A stretch of DNA of 8,597 bases from positions 1 to 8,597 of the forward strand of contig DATNDG010000026.1 in assembly GCA_035553515.1 (NCBI GenBank). The letters are read 5' to 3'. The notes beneath the pieces are model-generated. The model worked only from the letters and a program-made list of their open reading frames with translations. It was not told the DNA's origin and did no database searches. Origin of the DNA: DAHUYF01 sp035553515. GTDB lineage: Bacteria > Pseudomonadota > Alphaproteobacteria > ATCC43930 > CGMCC-115725. The position numbers and the translations under genes are program-made. This document shows, in pieces, positions 1 to 6,818 of the stretch (positions are counted from its first letter, which is position 1; each line of letters begins with the position of its first letter).

Positions 1-906
1 GCCAGCATGGCGTCGAATTTGCAGAAGGCCGGTCATTCGCTCGTCGTTCACGACATCAATCGCGACGCGGCGAAGCCGCATCTGGCGGCAGGCGCCCGTT
101 GGGCGGCGAGCCTGCGTGAGCTGGCGTCATCCGCCGAGATCGTCTTCACCTCGCTGCCCGGCCCGCCCGAGGTCGAGGCCGTGGCGCTCGGGCCCGAGGG
201 GCTCCTGTCCGCCATGCGCCGCGATGCCGTCTATTTCGATCTCTCGACCAATTCGCCGACCCTGGTGCGGCGCATTCATCGCGAGTTTGCGCTGAAAGGC
301 GTCCATATGCTCGATGCGCCGGTGAGCGGCGGGCCGCGCGGCGCGCGCACGGGCGAACTCGCGCTCTGGATCGGCGGCGAGCGCGCCGTCTTCGACCGCT
401 GCAAGAAGGTGCTCGACGCGATCGGCGATGCCGTGCGCTATGTCGGCCCCATCGGCGCCGGCACGGTGGCGAAGCTCGTCCATAATTGCGCCGGCTATGC
501 CGTGCAGACCGCGCTCGCCGAGGTCTTCACCTTGGGAGTGAAGGGCGGCGTCGAGCCGCTGGCGCTCTTCGAGGCGGTGCGCGAGGGCGCGGTCGGGCGG
601 CGGCGCACCTTCGACGGCCTCGTCGATCAGTTCCTGCGCGACCGCTATGAGCCGCCGGCCTTCGCGCTTCGCCTCGCGCACAAGGATGTGGGACTCGCGA
701 CATCGCTCGGCCGCGAGCTCGGCGTGCCGATGCGGCTTTCCAACCTCACCCTCGAGGAGATGACCGAGGCGATGAATCGCGGCTGGGCCGGGCGCGATTC
801 CCGCGTCCCCATGCTGCTGCAGCAGGAGCGCGCCGGCGTCTCGATCAAGGTCGAGGAGGATCGCCTCGCCGCCGCGCTGGAGCGGATCAAGGCATCGAGG
901 ACGTGA
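1..906 (+). CDS. 3-hydroxyisobutyrate dehydrogenase-family NAD(P)-dependent oxidoreductase (5' partial)
   Basis: A beta-hydroxyacid dehydrogenase of the MmsB/GarR type, expected to interconvert a 3-hydroxyacid and the matching semialdehyde or keto acid with NAD(P) in the cytoplasm. The window opens inside the gene. The first codons read ASMASNLQKAGH, which in this family directly follows the GxGxMG nucleotide-binding loop, so that loop and the true start lie upstream and the ATG at 7 is internal. Numbering from that Met, the substrate-binding motif DAPVSGG is at 103-109, and the GAGTVAKLVHN segment carries the expected catalytic Lys156 and Asn160. The all-helical C-terminal domain fills the rest and ends at TGA 904-906. 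It lies 28 bases before the SDR gene, so they are probably co-transcribed. Family assignment is firm. The substrate is not deducible: 3-hydroxyisobutyrate, tartronate semialdehyde and 2-(hydroxymethyl)glutarate enzymes all look like this. Confidence 0.9.
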   Translation, partial: ASMASNLQKAGHSLVVHDINRDAAKPHLAAGARWAASLRELASSAEIVFTSLPGPPEVEAVALGPEGLLSAMRRDAVYFDLSTNSPTLVRRIHREFALKGVHMLDAPVSGGPRGARTGELALWIGGERAVFDRCKKVLDAIGDAVRYVGPIGAGTVAKLVHNCAGYAVQTALAEVFTLGVKGGVEPLALFEAVREGAVGRRRTFDGLVDQFLRDRYEPPAFALRLAHKDVGLATSLGRELGVPMRLSNLTLEEMTEAMNRGWAGRDSRVPMLLQQERAGVSIKVEEDRLAAALERIKASRT

Positions 907-934
907 GCGGAATGCGGGCACAGGGGAGGGACGG

Positions 935-1717
935 ATGGAGATCAGCTTGAAGGGGCGCAGCGCCGTCGTCACCGGCGCCAGTCAGGGCCTGGGCTTCGCC
1001 ATGGCGAAGGCCTTTGCCGAGGCGGGTGCCGATGTGGCGATCCTGGCGCGGCGCAAGGAGCCGCTCGAAGAGGCGCGGCGCGCGCTTGCTGCTTCCGCCA
1101 AGGGCCGCGTCGCCGCCATTTCCTGCGATGTCGCCGATGCCGCCGGCATCGCCGGCGCCTATGAGGCGGTGATGGGCGAGTTCGGCAAGGTCGACATCCT
1201 GGTCAACAATGCCGGCAAATCGGCCACCGGCGCCTTCGAGAGCCTCAGCGATGCCGATTGGCAGGCCGATCTCGATCTGAAGCTCTTCGCCGCGATCCGC
1301 TTCTGCCGGCTGGTGCTGCCGCAGATGAAGGAGCGCCGCTGGGGCCGCATCATCAACGCGCTCAACATCGGCGCCAAGGCGCCGCGCGCCAGGAGTGCTC
1401 CGACCTCGGTGAGCCGCGCCGCCGGCATGGCGCTCACCAAGGTGCTGGCGGGCGAGGGCGCGCCCTACAATGTGCTGGTGAACGCGCTGCTGGTCGGCCT
1501 CATCGTCACCGACCAGATCGTGCGCCGCCATCGCGCCGACGGCGCCAATCTCTCGCTCGAGGACTTCATCGCCAAGGCCGGCGCGGCGGTGCCGCTCGGC
1601 CGCATGGGCCGCGCCGAGGAGTTCGCGAGCCTCGCCTGCCTCCTCGTCTCCGACGCCGGCGGCTTCGTCACCGACACCGCCATCAACGTCGATGGCGGCA
1701 TGTCGCCTGTCGTCTAG
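935..1717 (+). CDS. Short-chain dehydrogenase/reductase-fold protein lacking the catalytic tetrad
   Basis: A 260-residue classical-length SDR with the Rossmann features intact: TGASQGLG at 13-20, NNAG at 91-94 and a C-terminal INVDGGM at 250-256. The start is well supported by GGGGAGGG at 923-930, a few bases before the ATG. Aligning by the invariant spacing of FabG-like SDRs (Asn, +28 Ser, +13 Tyr, +4 Lys) puts Lys116, Asn144, Thr157 and Arg161 in the four catalytic positions. The usual YxxxK therefore reads TSVSR, and the usual Pro-Gly after the active site is Val187-Gly188. The reading frame is otherwise full length with no sign of decay. It may bind NAD(P) without ordinary SDR chemistry, use a different mechanism, or have a structural or regulatory role. 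Conserved homologues with the same replacements seem familiar to me in rhizobia, but that is memory, not a search. The fold is certain; the function is unknown. Confidence 0.9.
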   Translation: MEISLKGRSAVVTGASQGLGFAMAKAFAEAGADVAILARRKEPLEEARRALAASAKGRVAAISCDVADAAGIAGAYEAVMGEFGKVDILVNNAGKSATGAFESLSDADWQADLDLKLFAAIRFCRLVLPQMKERRWGRIINALNIGAKAPRARSAPTSVSRAAGMALTKVLAGEGAPYNVLVNALLVGLIVTDQIVRRHRADGANLSLEDFIAKAGAAVPLGRMGRAEEFASLACLLVSDAGGFVTDTAINVDGGMSPVV

Positions 1718-1741
1718 GCGAAGGCGCGTAGCGCCTTCGTC
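1717..1741 (+). repeat. GC-rich hairpin abutting the SDR stop codon
   Basis: CGAAGGCGC (1719-1727), loop GTA, GCGCCTTCG (1731-1739) form a perfect 9-bp stem. It extends by a G-T wobble and a G-C pair to 1717 and 1741, so it begins at the last base of the SDR stop codon. No T-run follows (the next bases are CGCGGCGGC), so it is not a classical intrinsic terminator. It may act as a 3'-end stabiliser or partial attenuator, or belong to a palindromic repeat family. Confidence 0.6.
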
Positions 1742-1754
1742 CGCGGCGGCGTCA

Positions 1755-1821
1755 GCGGTTGCGTGAGCAACCGCGAGAGCCGCACGGTTCCGGCGATCCC
1801 CCGCGCTGCGGCGCTCCGCAG
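1755..1821 (+). repeat. Two further hairpins in the SDR-dioxygenase gap
   Basis: GCGGTTGC (1755-1762), loop GTGA, GCAACCGC (1767-1774) is a perfect 8-bp stem with a GNRA-type tetraloop. CTGCGG (1806-1811), loop CGCT, CCGCAG (1816-1821) is a 6-bp stem. With the hairpin at 1717-1741 they make three consecutive stem-loops in the 181-base gap between SDR and dioxygenase genes. The rest of the gap, to 1898, shows no clear promoter. The stems are read directly; their role is unknown. Confidence 0.5.
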
Positions 1822-1898
1822 GGCGTGACAGGGCAAGCGGGACGGGTAAGATGGCCCGGCGAGCAGGCGCCCATCGGGCGCGGCCGCAGGAGGAGCCC

Positions 1899-2774
1899 AT
1901 GGGTGACGTCGTCGGCGCGGCGCTCGTCGCGCATTATCCGGGCTTGATGCTGCCGGAGGCCATGCGCCGGGCGCGTGGCGATGGCGAGGATACCAGCCTG
2001 ATCGCCGGCTTCGACACGCTGCGCCGGCACATCGACGAAGTGGCGCCCGACACCTTCGTCATTTTCGACACGCACTGGTTCACCACCAACCTGCATCTCG
2101 TCGCCGGGGCGCGGCGCTACCAGGGACTCTACACCTCGTCGGAGCTGCCCTTCGCGCTGTCGCGCGTCCCTTACGACTATCCGGGCGCGCCGGAGCTCGC
2201 GGCCGAGGTGGAGCGCGTCGCCGTCGAGCGCGGCATCGCCGCGCGCAACGTCGAGGAGGAGAGCCTGGTGCCGCAATACGCGACGCTCAACGTCGTCGCC
2301 AAGCTGCGCCGCGAGGAGAAGGTGATGTCGGTGGGGAGCTGCCAGACCGCCGCCTTCCGCCATTATCTCGAGATGGGCGAGGCGATCGGCGAGGCCATCC
2401 GCCGCACGCCCGGCCGCTTCCTGCTGCTTGCCTCGGGTGCGATGAGCCACAGCTTCAACGATCTGGGCTTCGTCCCGCGCCGGCCCAATTACTACCACCC
2501 GGACAATGTCTTCAGCGAAGCCAACGCGCGGCTCGATCGCGAGGTGATCGCGCTGCTGCGCGAGGGTCGCCACGACCGCGTGCTCGACCGCTATCCCGAG
2601 CTCGCCAAGGCCGAATATGAAGGGCGCGGCGCGCATTACGTGCAGATGGCGGCGGCGATGGGTGGTCGGAGCTGCCGCGCCCGCGCCACGCCCTGCTCGC
2701 ACTACGAGAATGCGGCCGGCACCGGCAACATCCATCTCTGGTTCGACGTGATGAAGGCGGAGGCTCTCTCATGA
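1899..2774 (+). CDS. Class III (LigB-type) extradiol ring-cleavage dioxygenase, HpaD/HpcB-like
   Basis: Expected to be a cytoplasmic non-haem Fe(II) enzyme opening the ring of a catechol-type substrate next to the diol, giving a hydroxy-muconic semialdehyde type product. Residues resemble homoprotocatechuate 2,3-dioxygenase of the HpcB kind: FDTHW at 56-60, YTSSELP at 78-84, and LASGAMSHSF around 178-186. By family knowledge His12 (in AHYPG) and His59 are iron ligands and His184 is the acid-base histidine. The third ligand should be a Glu in the AEYEGRGAH stretch, with Glu241 the best candidate, though my alignment there is off by one. The ATG at 1899 is preferred over one at 1851 because AGGAGGAG sits at 1888-1895 and because it places the iron ligand at the family-typical His12, giving 291 residues. 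It overlaps the next gene by ATGA. The superfamily is firm; the substrate (3,4-dihydroxyphenylacetate or another catechol) is inferred. Confidence 0.88.
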   Translation: MGDVVGAALVAHYPGLMLPEAMRRARGDGEDTSLIAGFDTLRRHIDEVAPDTFVIFDTHWFTTNLHLVAGARRYQGLYTSSELPFALSRVPYDYPGAPELAAEVERVAVERGIAARNVEEESLVPQYATLNVVAKLRREEKVMSVGSCQTAAFRHYLEMGEAIGEAIRRTPGRFLLLASGAMSHSFNDLGFVPRRPNYYHPDNVFSEANARLDREVIALLREGRHDRVLDRYPELAKAEYEGRGAHYVQMAAAMGGRSCRARATPCSHYENAAGTGNIHLWFDVMKAEALS

Positions 2775-3637
2775 GCGTGCTGAGCGGACCGCGCCGTGAG
2801 CTGAGGCGCATCCTCTTCGAGGGGAGCATCTACTGGGTGACGGCGCATGACGGGAGGCTCGACCTCGCCGACGGGCGCAGCGTCGCCGAGAGCGAGGTGC
2901 GGCACCTGCCGCCCTGCACGCCGTCCAAAATCCTCTGCACCCACATCAACTACCGTTCGCGCTGGCACGAGCAGGGGCGCACCACGCCGCCGCCGACGCC
3001 CACATATTTTCAGAAGCCGGTGAGCGCGCTCAACGGCCATGGCGGCGAGCTGGTGCGGCCCAAAGGCTACAAATACCTCAATTACGAAGGCGAGCTGGCG
3101 GCGATCATCGGCCGGGTCACGCGCAACGTCAGGCTCGAAGAGGTGTGGGACCATCTCGCCGGCTTTGCCGTCGCCAATGATGTCGGCCTCCACGACATGC
3201 GCGAGACCGATGCCGGCTCGATGCTGCGAGTCAAGGGACCGGACGGCTTCTGCCCGATCGGCCCCGGCATCGTCAGCGGCGTCGATCCCCGGCAATCGAC
3301 CTTGCGCACCTACCGTAACGGCCGGCTGGTGCAGGAAGGCAAGCTCGCCGAGGAGATGTTCTTCGGCATCGATTATCTCGTCGCCGATCTGGCGCGCTTC
3401 ACCACGCTCGAGCCCGGCGACATCATCCTCACCGGCACGCCGGCCAATTCGCGGCCGATGCAGCCGGGCGACGTCATCGACGTCGAGATCACCGGCATCG
3501 GCCGGCTCAGCAACCGGGTCGTCGAAGCGCCGGTGCCGCGCGCCGAAGTCGGGCACCAGCCGACCGACACGGAGAATGTGCGCAAGACCGCCCTCGGCAA
3601 TGACGAGCGCCTGCCGCCGCAAGTCCGGCCGCGGTGA
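2771..3637 (+). CDS. Fumarylacetoacetate hydrolase (FAH) family protein
   Basis: A single-domain, 288-residue member of the FAH family, whose members hydrolyse, decarboxylate, isomerise or hydrate the open-chain diketo or dienoate products of ring cleavage. Visible signatures are INYRSR at 59-64, FQKPVSAL at 80-87, YEGEL at 105-109 (Glu106 and Glu108 as expected divalent-metal ligands), NDVGLHD at 136-142 (Asp137 the third ligand), KGPDGFCPIGP at 155-165 and GDIILTGTP at 216-224. About 35 residues after the conserved core are polar and unassigned. The ATG overlaps the dioxygenase stop as ATGA (2771-2774), which implies translational coupling. This partnership resembles homoprotocatechuate meta-cleavage, where HpaG-type FAH proteins act on the oxidised ring-opened product, but HpaG is usually a two-domain protein. 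The FAH fold is certain; the exact reaction is inferred. Confidence 0.9.
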   Translation: MSVLSGPRRELRRILFEGSIYWVTAHDGRLDLADGRSVAESEVRHLPPCTPSKILCTHINYRSRWHEQGRTTPPPTPTYFQKPVSALNGHGGELVRPKGYKYLNYEGELAAIIGRVTRNVRLEEVWDHLAGFAVANDVGLHDMRETDAGSMLRVKGPDGFCPIGPGIVSGVDPRQSTLRTYRNGRLVQEGKLAEEMFFGIDYLVADLARFTTLEPGDIILTGTPANSRPMQPGDVIDVEITGIGRLSNRVVEAPVPRAEVGHQPTDTENVRKTALGNDERLPPQVRPR

Positions 3638-3656
3638 GGGGCTGCAGGTCGATGGT

Positions 3657-3753
3657 TGCGTCCTTCGACAGGCTCAGGATGAGGTGCATCGAGAATGGCC
3701 CCTGCGAGGGGCCGCCAGGGAATTTCCTCATCCTGAGCTTGTCGAAGGACGCA
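3657..3753. repeat. Large palindromic intergenic repeat (28-base arms)
   Basis: Left arm 3657-3684 and right arm 3726-3753 are inverted copies matching at 27 of 28 bases. The one difference would be a G-U wobble in RNA, so the transcript could form a fully paired 28-bp stem. The 41-base loop contains a second stem, GGCCCCT (3697-3703), GCG, AGGGGCC (3707-3713). The arm core CTTCGACAGGCTCAGGATGAGG is recognisable as a dispersed intergenic element common in alphaproteobacterial genomes, known for generating spurious peptides such as HPELVEG when translated. It fills most of the gap between the FAH and Mo-subunit genes and ends 28 bases before the latter's start. Confidence 0.9.
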
Positions 3754-3781
3754 GGATCCTCATGCAGCGGAGCGCCGACCC

Positions 3782-6112
3782 ATGGGTGAATTCGGTATCG
3801 GGCAGCCGCTGAGCCGGTTCGAGGATCGGCGCCTGCTGCGCGGCGCCGGCCGCTACATCGACGATGTCAGCCTGCCGGGCCAGGCCTGGGCCTGGCTGCT
3901 GCGCTCGCCGCACGCCAATGCGCAGATCAAAAGCCTCGATCTCGCCGCGGCGAAGGCGGCGCCGGGCGTGCTGGCCGTTTTCACCGAACCCGATCTCGCT
4001 TCCGACGGGCTCGGCATGAACGCGCCCAACATTCCGCGCAAGCGGCCGGACGGCTCGCCGATGTTCTGGCGCGCGCATCCCGGATTGGCCCGCGGCGTCG
4101 TCCGGCATGTCGGCGATCCCGTGGCGATGATCGTCGCCGAAAGCCTGGAGCAGGCGAAGGACGCGGCCGAGCGGATCGAGATCGATTACGAGGTGCTGCC
4201 CTCGGTGACCTCGACCGGCGAGGCGACGCGGCCCGGCGCTGCTGCCGCCTGGCCGGAATGTCCGGATAACATCTCGCATGTCTTCGAGGTGGGAGACCGC
4301 GCGGCGACCGAGGCGGCCTTCGCCCGCGCCGCGCATGTCGTGCGGCGGCGCTATGTCATCACCCGCGTCCATGCGCAGTTCATGGAGCCGCGCGGCGCGC
4401 TCGGCGTCTGGGATCCGCGCGAGGAGCGCTTCACCCTCTACGCCGATGTCCAGTATCCGCATCGCGTGCGCGAGATGCTGGCGAACCGCATCTTCAAGCT
4501 GCCGCTGGATCGCATCAGGGTGGTCGCCGGCGATATCGGCGGCGCCTTCGGCATCAAGGGCTGGCAATATGTCGAGCACCGGCTGGTGCTGTTCGCTGCG
4601 CGCCGGCTCGGCCGTCCGGTCAAATGGCGCTGCGAGCGCAGCGAGGTGGTGCTGGCCGACGAGCATGGCCGCGACGTCATCGCCGACGCCGCGCTGGCGC
4701 TCGACGGCGAGGGCAGGTTTCTCGGCCTTCAGGTCGGGACGATCTCCAACATCGGGGCCTATCTCTCCGCCGACCGCAACATGCTGGCGACCTTCACCAG
4801 CCTGCCGGCGATGGTCGGCGTCTATGCCGTCCCGGCGGCGCATGTGCGCCTGCTGGCGGCGATCACCAACACCAACCCGACCGCGCCCTACCGCGGCGCC
4901 GGGCGGCCCGAGGCGATCTACGTCATCGAGCGGCTGATCGACGACGCGGCGCGCGAGCTCGGCCGCGACCGGTTCGAGCTCCGGCGGCGCAACATGATCC
5001 CCGCCTCCGCCATGCCCTATCGCACCGTGCTGGGCTTCAACTACGATTGCGGCGACTTCCCGGCCAACATGGCGCGGGCCGAGGCGCTCGCGGATGTGGC
5101 GGGGTTCGCCGCGCGGCGCGCCGAATCCGCCAGGCGCGGCAAGCTGCGCGGCCTCGGCCTTGCCAATGCGGTGGAGCGCGCCGCCTCGCCCGGCATGGAA
5201 TTCGCCGAGCTCCGCTTCGACAGCAGCGGCCGCGCCACGATCCTGATGGGCACGAAGAATCAGGGGCAGGGGCACGAGACCACCTTCCGCCAGATCGCCA
5301 GCGAGAAGCTCGGCCTTGCGCCCGAGGATCTGCGCTACGTCGACGGCGACACCGATGTCGTGGCCTATGGCATGGGCACGATGGGTTCGCGCTCGACGGT
5401 GATCGGCGGCACGGCGCTGGCGCTCGCCGCCGACAAGATCGTCGCCAAGGCGAAGCGCATCGCCGCGCATATGCTCGAGGTGAGCGAGGCGGATCTCGTC
5501 TTCGGCGACGGCAGCTTCACCGTTACCGGCACCGACCGCGCCTTGCCGCTCAAGGAGGTGGCGCGCGCCGCCTTCGTTCCGGCGAAGCTGCCGCGCGGGA
5601 TCGAGCCCGGCCTCTTCGAGAGCGCGAGCTTCTCGCCGCCGCAGGACACCTTTCCCAATGGCTGCCATGTCTGCGAGGTCGAGATCGATCCCGAAACCGG
5701 CGCCGTCTCGCTCGCGCGCTACGCCGTCGTCGACGATGTCGGCACAGTGGTCAATCCCAAGACGCTCAAGGGCCAGATCCACGGCGGCGTGGTGCAGGGC
5801 CTGGGACAGGTGCTGATGGAGCAGGTGGTCTATGACCGGGATTCAGGACAGCTCCTCTCCGCTTCCTTCATGGACTACGCCATGCCGCGCGCCGGCGATC
5901 TCTGCTTCTTCGAGGTCGAGAGTAATCCGGTGCCGACCAGGCTCAACCCGCTCGGCGTCAAGGGCGCGGGCGAGGCCGGCACGGTGGGCGCGCTGCCCGC
6001 AGTGATGAACGCGGTCATGGACGCGCTCGCTGCCGCCGGCGTTCCTGAGTTCGACATGCCGGCAAGCCCCGGCCGCGTCTGGCAGGCGCTTGCCGCCGCA
6101 GGAAGAGACTGA
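3782..6112 (+). CDS. Xanthine dehydrogenase/aldehyde oxidase-family molybdopterin-binding large subunit
   Basis: The 776-residue catalytic subunit of a Mo hydroxylase, expected to insert water-derived oxygen into an aldehyde or an aromatic N-heterocycle at a Mo-pterin centre. The N-terminal a/b-hammerhead region starts GIGQPLSRFEDRRLLRGAGR. Mo-cofactor motifs follow in family order: GGAFG at 253-257, PYRGAGRPEA at 369-378, GQGHET at 495-500, and GVKGAGEAG at 725-733 carrying the expected catalytic Glu731. The CO dehydrogenase active-site signature AYRCSFR is absent, so this is not a true CoxL. Length is normal for the subunit alone; no [2Fe-2S] or FAD domain is fused. The ATG at 3782 has GGAG at 3769-3772. 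The usual small (2Fe-2S) and medium (FAD) subunits are absent from both sides, so partners must be encoded elsewhere. No Tat signal is visible, suggesting a cytoplasmic enzyme. The substrate is unknown. Confidence 0.93.
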   Translation: MGEFGIGQPLSRFEDRRLLRGAGRYIDDVSLPGQAWAWLLRSPHANAQIKSLDLAAAKAAPGVLAVFTEPDLASDGLGMNAPNIPRKRPDGSPMFWRAHPGLARGVVRHVGDPVAMIVAESLEQAKDAAERIEIDYEVLPSVTSTGEATRPGAAAAWPECPDNISHVFEVGDRAATEAAFARAAHVVRRRYVITRVHAQFMEPRGALGVWDPREERFTLYADVQYPHRVREMLANRIFKLPLDRIRVVAGDIGGAFGIKGWQYVEHRLVLFAARRLGRPVKWRCERSEVVLADEHGRDVIADAALALDGEGRFLGLQVGTISNIGAYLSADRNMLATFTSLPAMVGVYAVPAAHVRLLAAITNTNPTAPYRGAGRPEAIYVIERLIDDAARELGRDRFELRRRNMIPASAMPYRTVLGFNYDCGDFPANMARAEALADVAGFAARRAESARRGKLRGLGLANAVERAASPGMEFAELRFDSSGRATILMGTKNQGQGHETTFRQIASEKLGLAPEDLRYVDGDTDVVAYGMGTMGSRSTVIGGTALALAADKIVAKAKRIAAHMLEVSEADLVFGDGSFTVTGTDRALPLKEVARAAFVPAKLPRGIEPGLFESASFSPPQDTFPNGCHVCEVEIDPETGAVSLARYAVVDDVGTVVNPKTLKGQIHGGVVQGLGQVLMEQVVYDRDSGQLLSASFMDYAMPRAGDLCFFEVESNPVPTRLNPLGVKGAGEAGTVGALPAVMNAVMDALAAAGVPEFDMPASPGRVWQALAAAGRD

Positions 6113-6166
6113 CGCTCAAGCAATTGTGTGCGGCGGCTCGCCGCGCTATCTGCTACGAGGCGAGCG

Positions 6167-6781
6167 ATGCGTACGGTCAATCCGGAACGGTTCGAAGCGC
6201 GCCGGCGGCATGTCCGCGAGGCGGCGCTCGCCTGCTTCAAGCGCAAAGGCTTCCATCAGGCGAGCATGGCCGATATCTGCGCCGAGGCGGCGATGAGCCC
6301 CGGCAATGTCTACCGCTATTACGACAGCAAGGAGGCGATCATCGCCGCCATCTGTGAGGAGGACCGCCGCCAGCTTACCCAGCGGCTCGAGCGCCTGGGA
6401 CAGAGCGGCAATCTCCTCGACTCCATGCTCGACATCGCCGGCGAGGCGATGAGCGCCAGCGACCCCGAGAAAAGCAAGTTCGGCTGCGAGGTCCTCGCCG
6501 AAGCGGCGCGCAACGAGCGCATTGCCGAGATCGTCCAGCGCCACAACGCCGCCATCGTCGCCCTCTGCGCCGAGGCGATCCGCCGTGCGCAGGCGCTGGG
6601 CCAGGTCGATCCCGGCCTCGATGCCGCGGCGGCCTCGGCGGTGCTGGTGGCGGCGGCCGAGGGGCTCAACACGCGGCTCGCGCTGTCGCCCGGCACCGCC
6701 CCGGCCGCGCCGCTGGCCGCCTTCCGCGTGCTGGTGCAGCGTTTTCTGAGTCCGCGGGAGGGATCCTCCCGGCTTGGTTAA
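6167..6781 (+). CDS. TetR/AcrR-family transcriptional regulator
   Basis: A 204-residue dimeric repressor-type protein. The N-terminal helix-turn-helix is clear: FKRKGFHQASMADICAEA followed by MSPGNVYRYYDSKEAI, with the recognition region at about residues 33-52. The C-terminal helical ligand-binding and dimerisation domain (about 60-195) is variable, as usual. An in-frame ATG at 6128 would add 13 residues, but the ATG at 6167 is preferred. GAGG at 6157-6160 lies before it, the protein then begins just before the first HTH helix, and 6130-6144 forms a small GCGGCG-GCT-CGCCGC hairpin unlikely to be coding. It follows the Mo-subunit gene by 54 bases and could be on the same transcript. Its likely targets are the upstream catabolic genes and/or the downstream hydrolase; an inverted repeat at 6810-6830 is a candidate operator. 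The inducer is unknown, plausibly a pathway intermediate. Confidence 0.9.
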   Translation: MRTVNPERFEARRRHVREAALACFKRKGFHQASMADICAEAAMSPGNVYRYYDSKEAIIAAICEEDRRQLTQRLERLGQSGNLLDSMLDIAGEAMSASDPEKSKFGCEVLAEAARNERIAEIVQRHNAAIVALCAEAIRRAQALGQVDPGLDAAAASAVLVAAAEGLNTRLALSPGTAPAAPLAAFRVLVQRFLSPREGSSRLG

Positions 6782-6788
6782 CCGCTTG

Positions 6789-6818
6789 TTGACGCGGCCG
6801 CCGCTAGTCTTTCTTTAT
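6789..6818 (+). promoter_or_regulatory. Candidate sigma70-like promoter for the hydrolase gene
   Basis: TTGACG (6789-6794) is a good -35 match. CTTTAT (6813-6818) or TCTTTA (6812-6817) lies 17-18 bases downstream as a weak -10. It sits just after the TetR stop codon and about 120 bases before the hydrolase start, and the -10 falls inside the inverted repeat at 6810-6830. Motif-level evidence only. Confidence 0.35.

Noticed and set aside
1717..1741. Rho-independent terminator after the SDR gene
   Set aside because: The stem is good but is followed by CGCGGCGGC instead of a T-run, so it was recorded as a hairpin only.
887..1900. Minus-strand open frame of 337 codons across the SDR gene
   Set aside because: Low-complexity Ala/Gly/Arg/Asp-rich translation without motifs; the plus-strand SDR explains the region fully.
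1759..1947. 62-codon plus-strand ORF in the SDR-dioxygenase gap
   Set aside because: It runs through the hairpins and out of frame into the dioxygenase gene, with no ribosome binding site or familiar motif.
2640..2774. Possible frameshift in the 3' part of the dioxygenase gene
   Set aside because: The GGRSCRARATPCSHYE segment looks unlike HpcB, but the frame recovers a family-like GTGNIHLWFDV ending and overlaps the next gene neatly, so no frameshift is needed.
3728..5782. 684-codon minus-strand open frame opposite the Mo-subunit gene
   Set aside because: It mirrors the codon bias of the plus-strand gene, has Ala/Arg/Gly/His-rich composition with no recognisable domain, and starts within the Mo-subunit gene. 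It is a shadow of a G+C-rich coding strand.
4624..5835. 403-codon plus-strand frame inside the Mo-subunit gene
   Set aside because: Extremely Arg-rich translation typical of a +2 shadow frame in G+C-rich DNA.
3782..6112. Identification as carbon monoxide dehydrogenase large subunit (CoxL)
   Set aside because: The form I active-site AYRCSFR loop is absent; the equivalent position reads PYRGAGRPEA, as in general aldehyde oxidase/xanthine dehydrogenase-type subunits.
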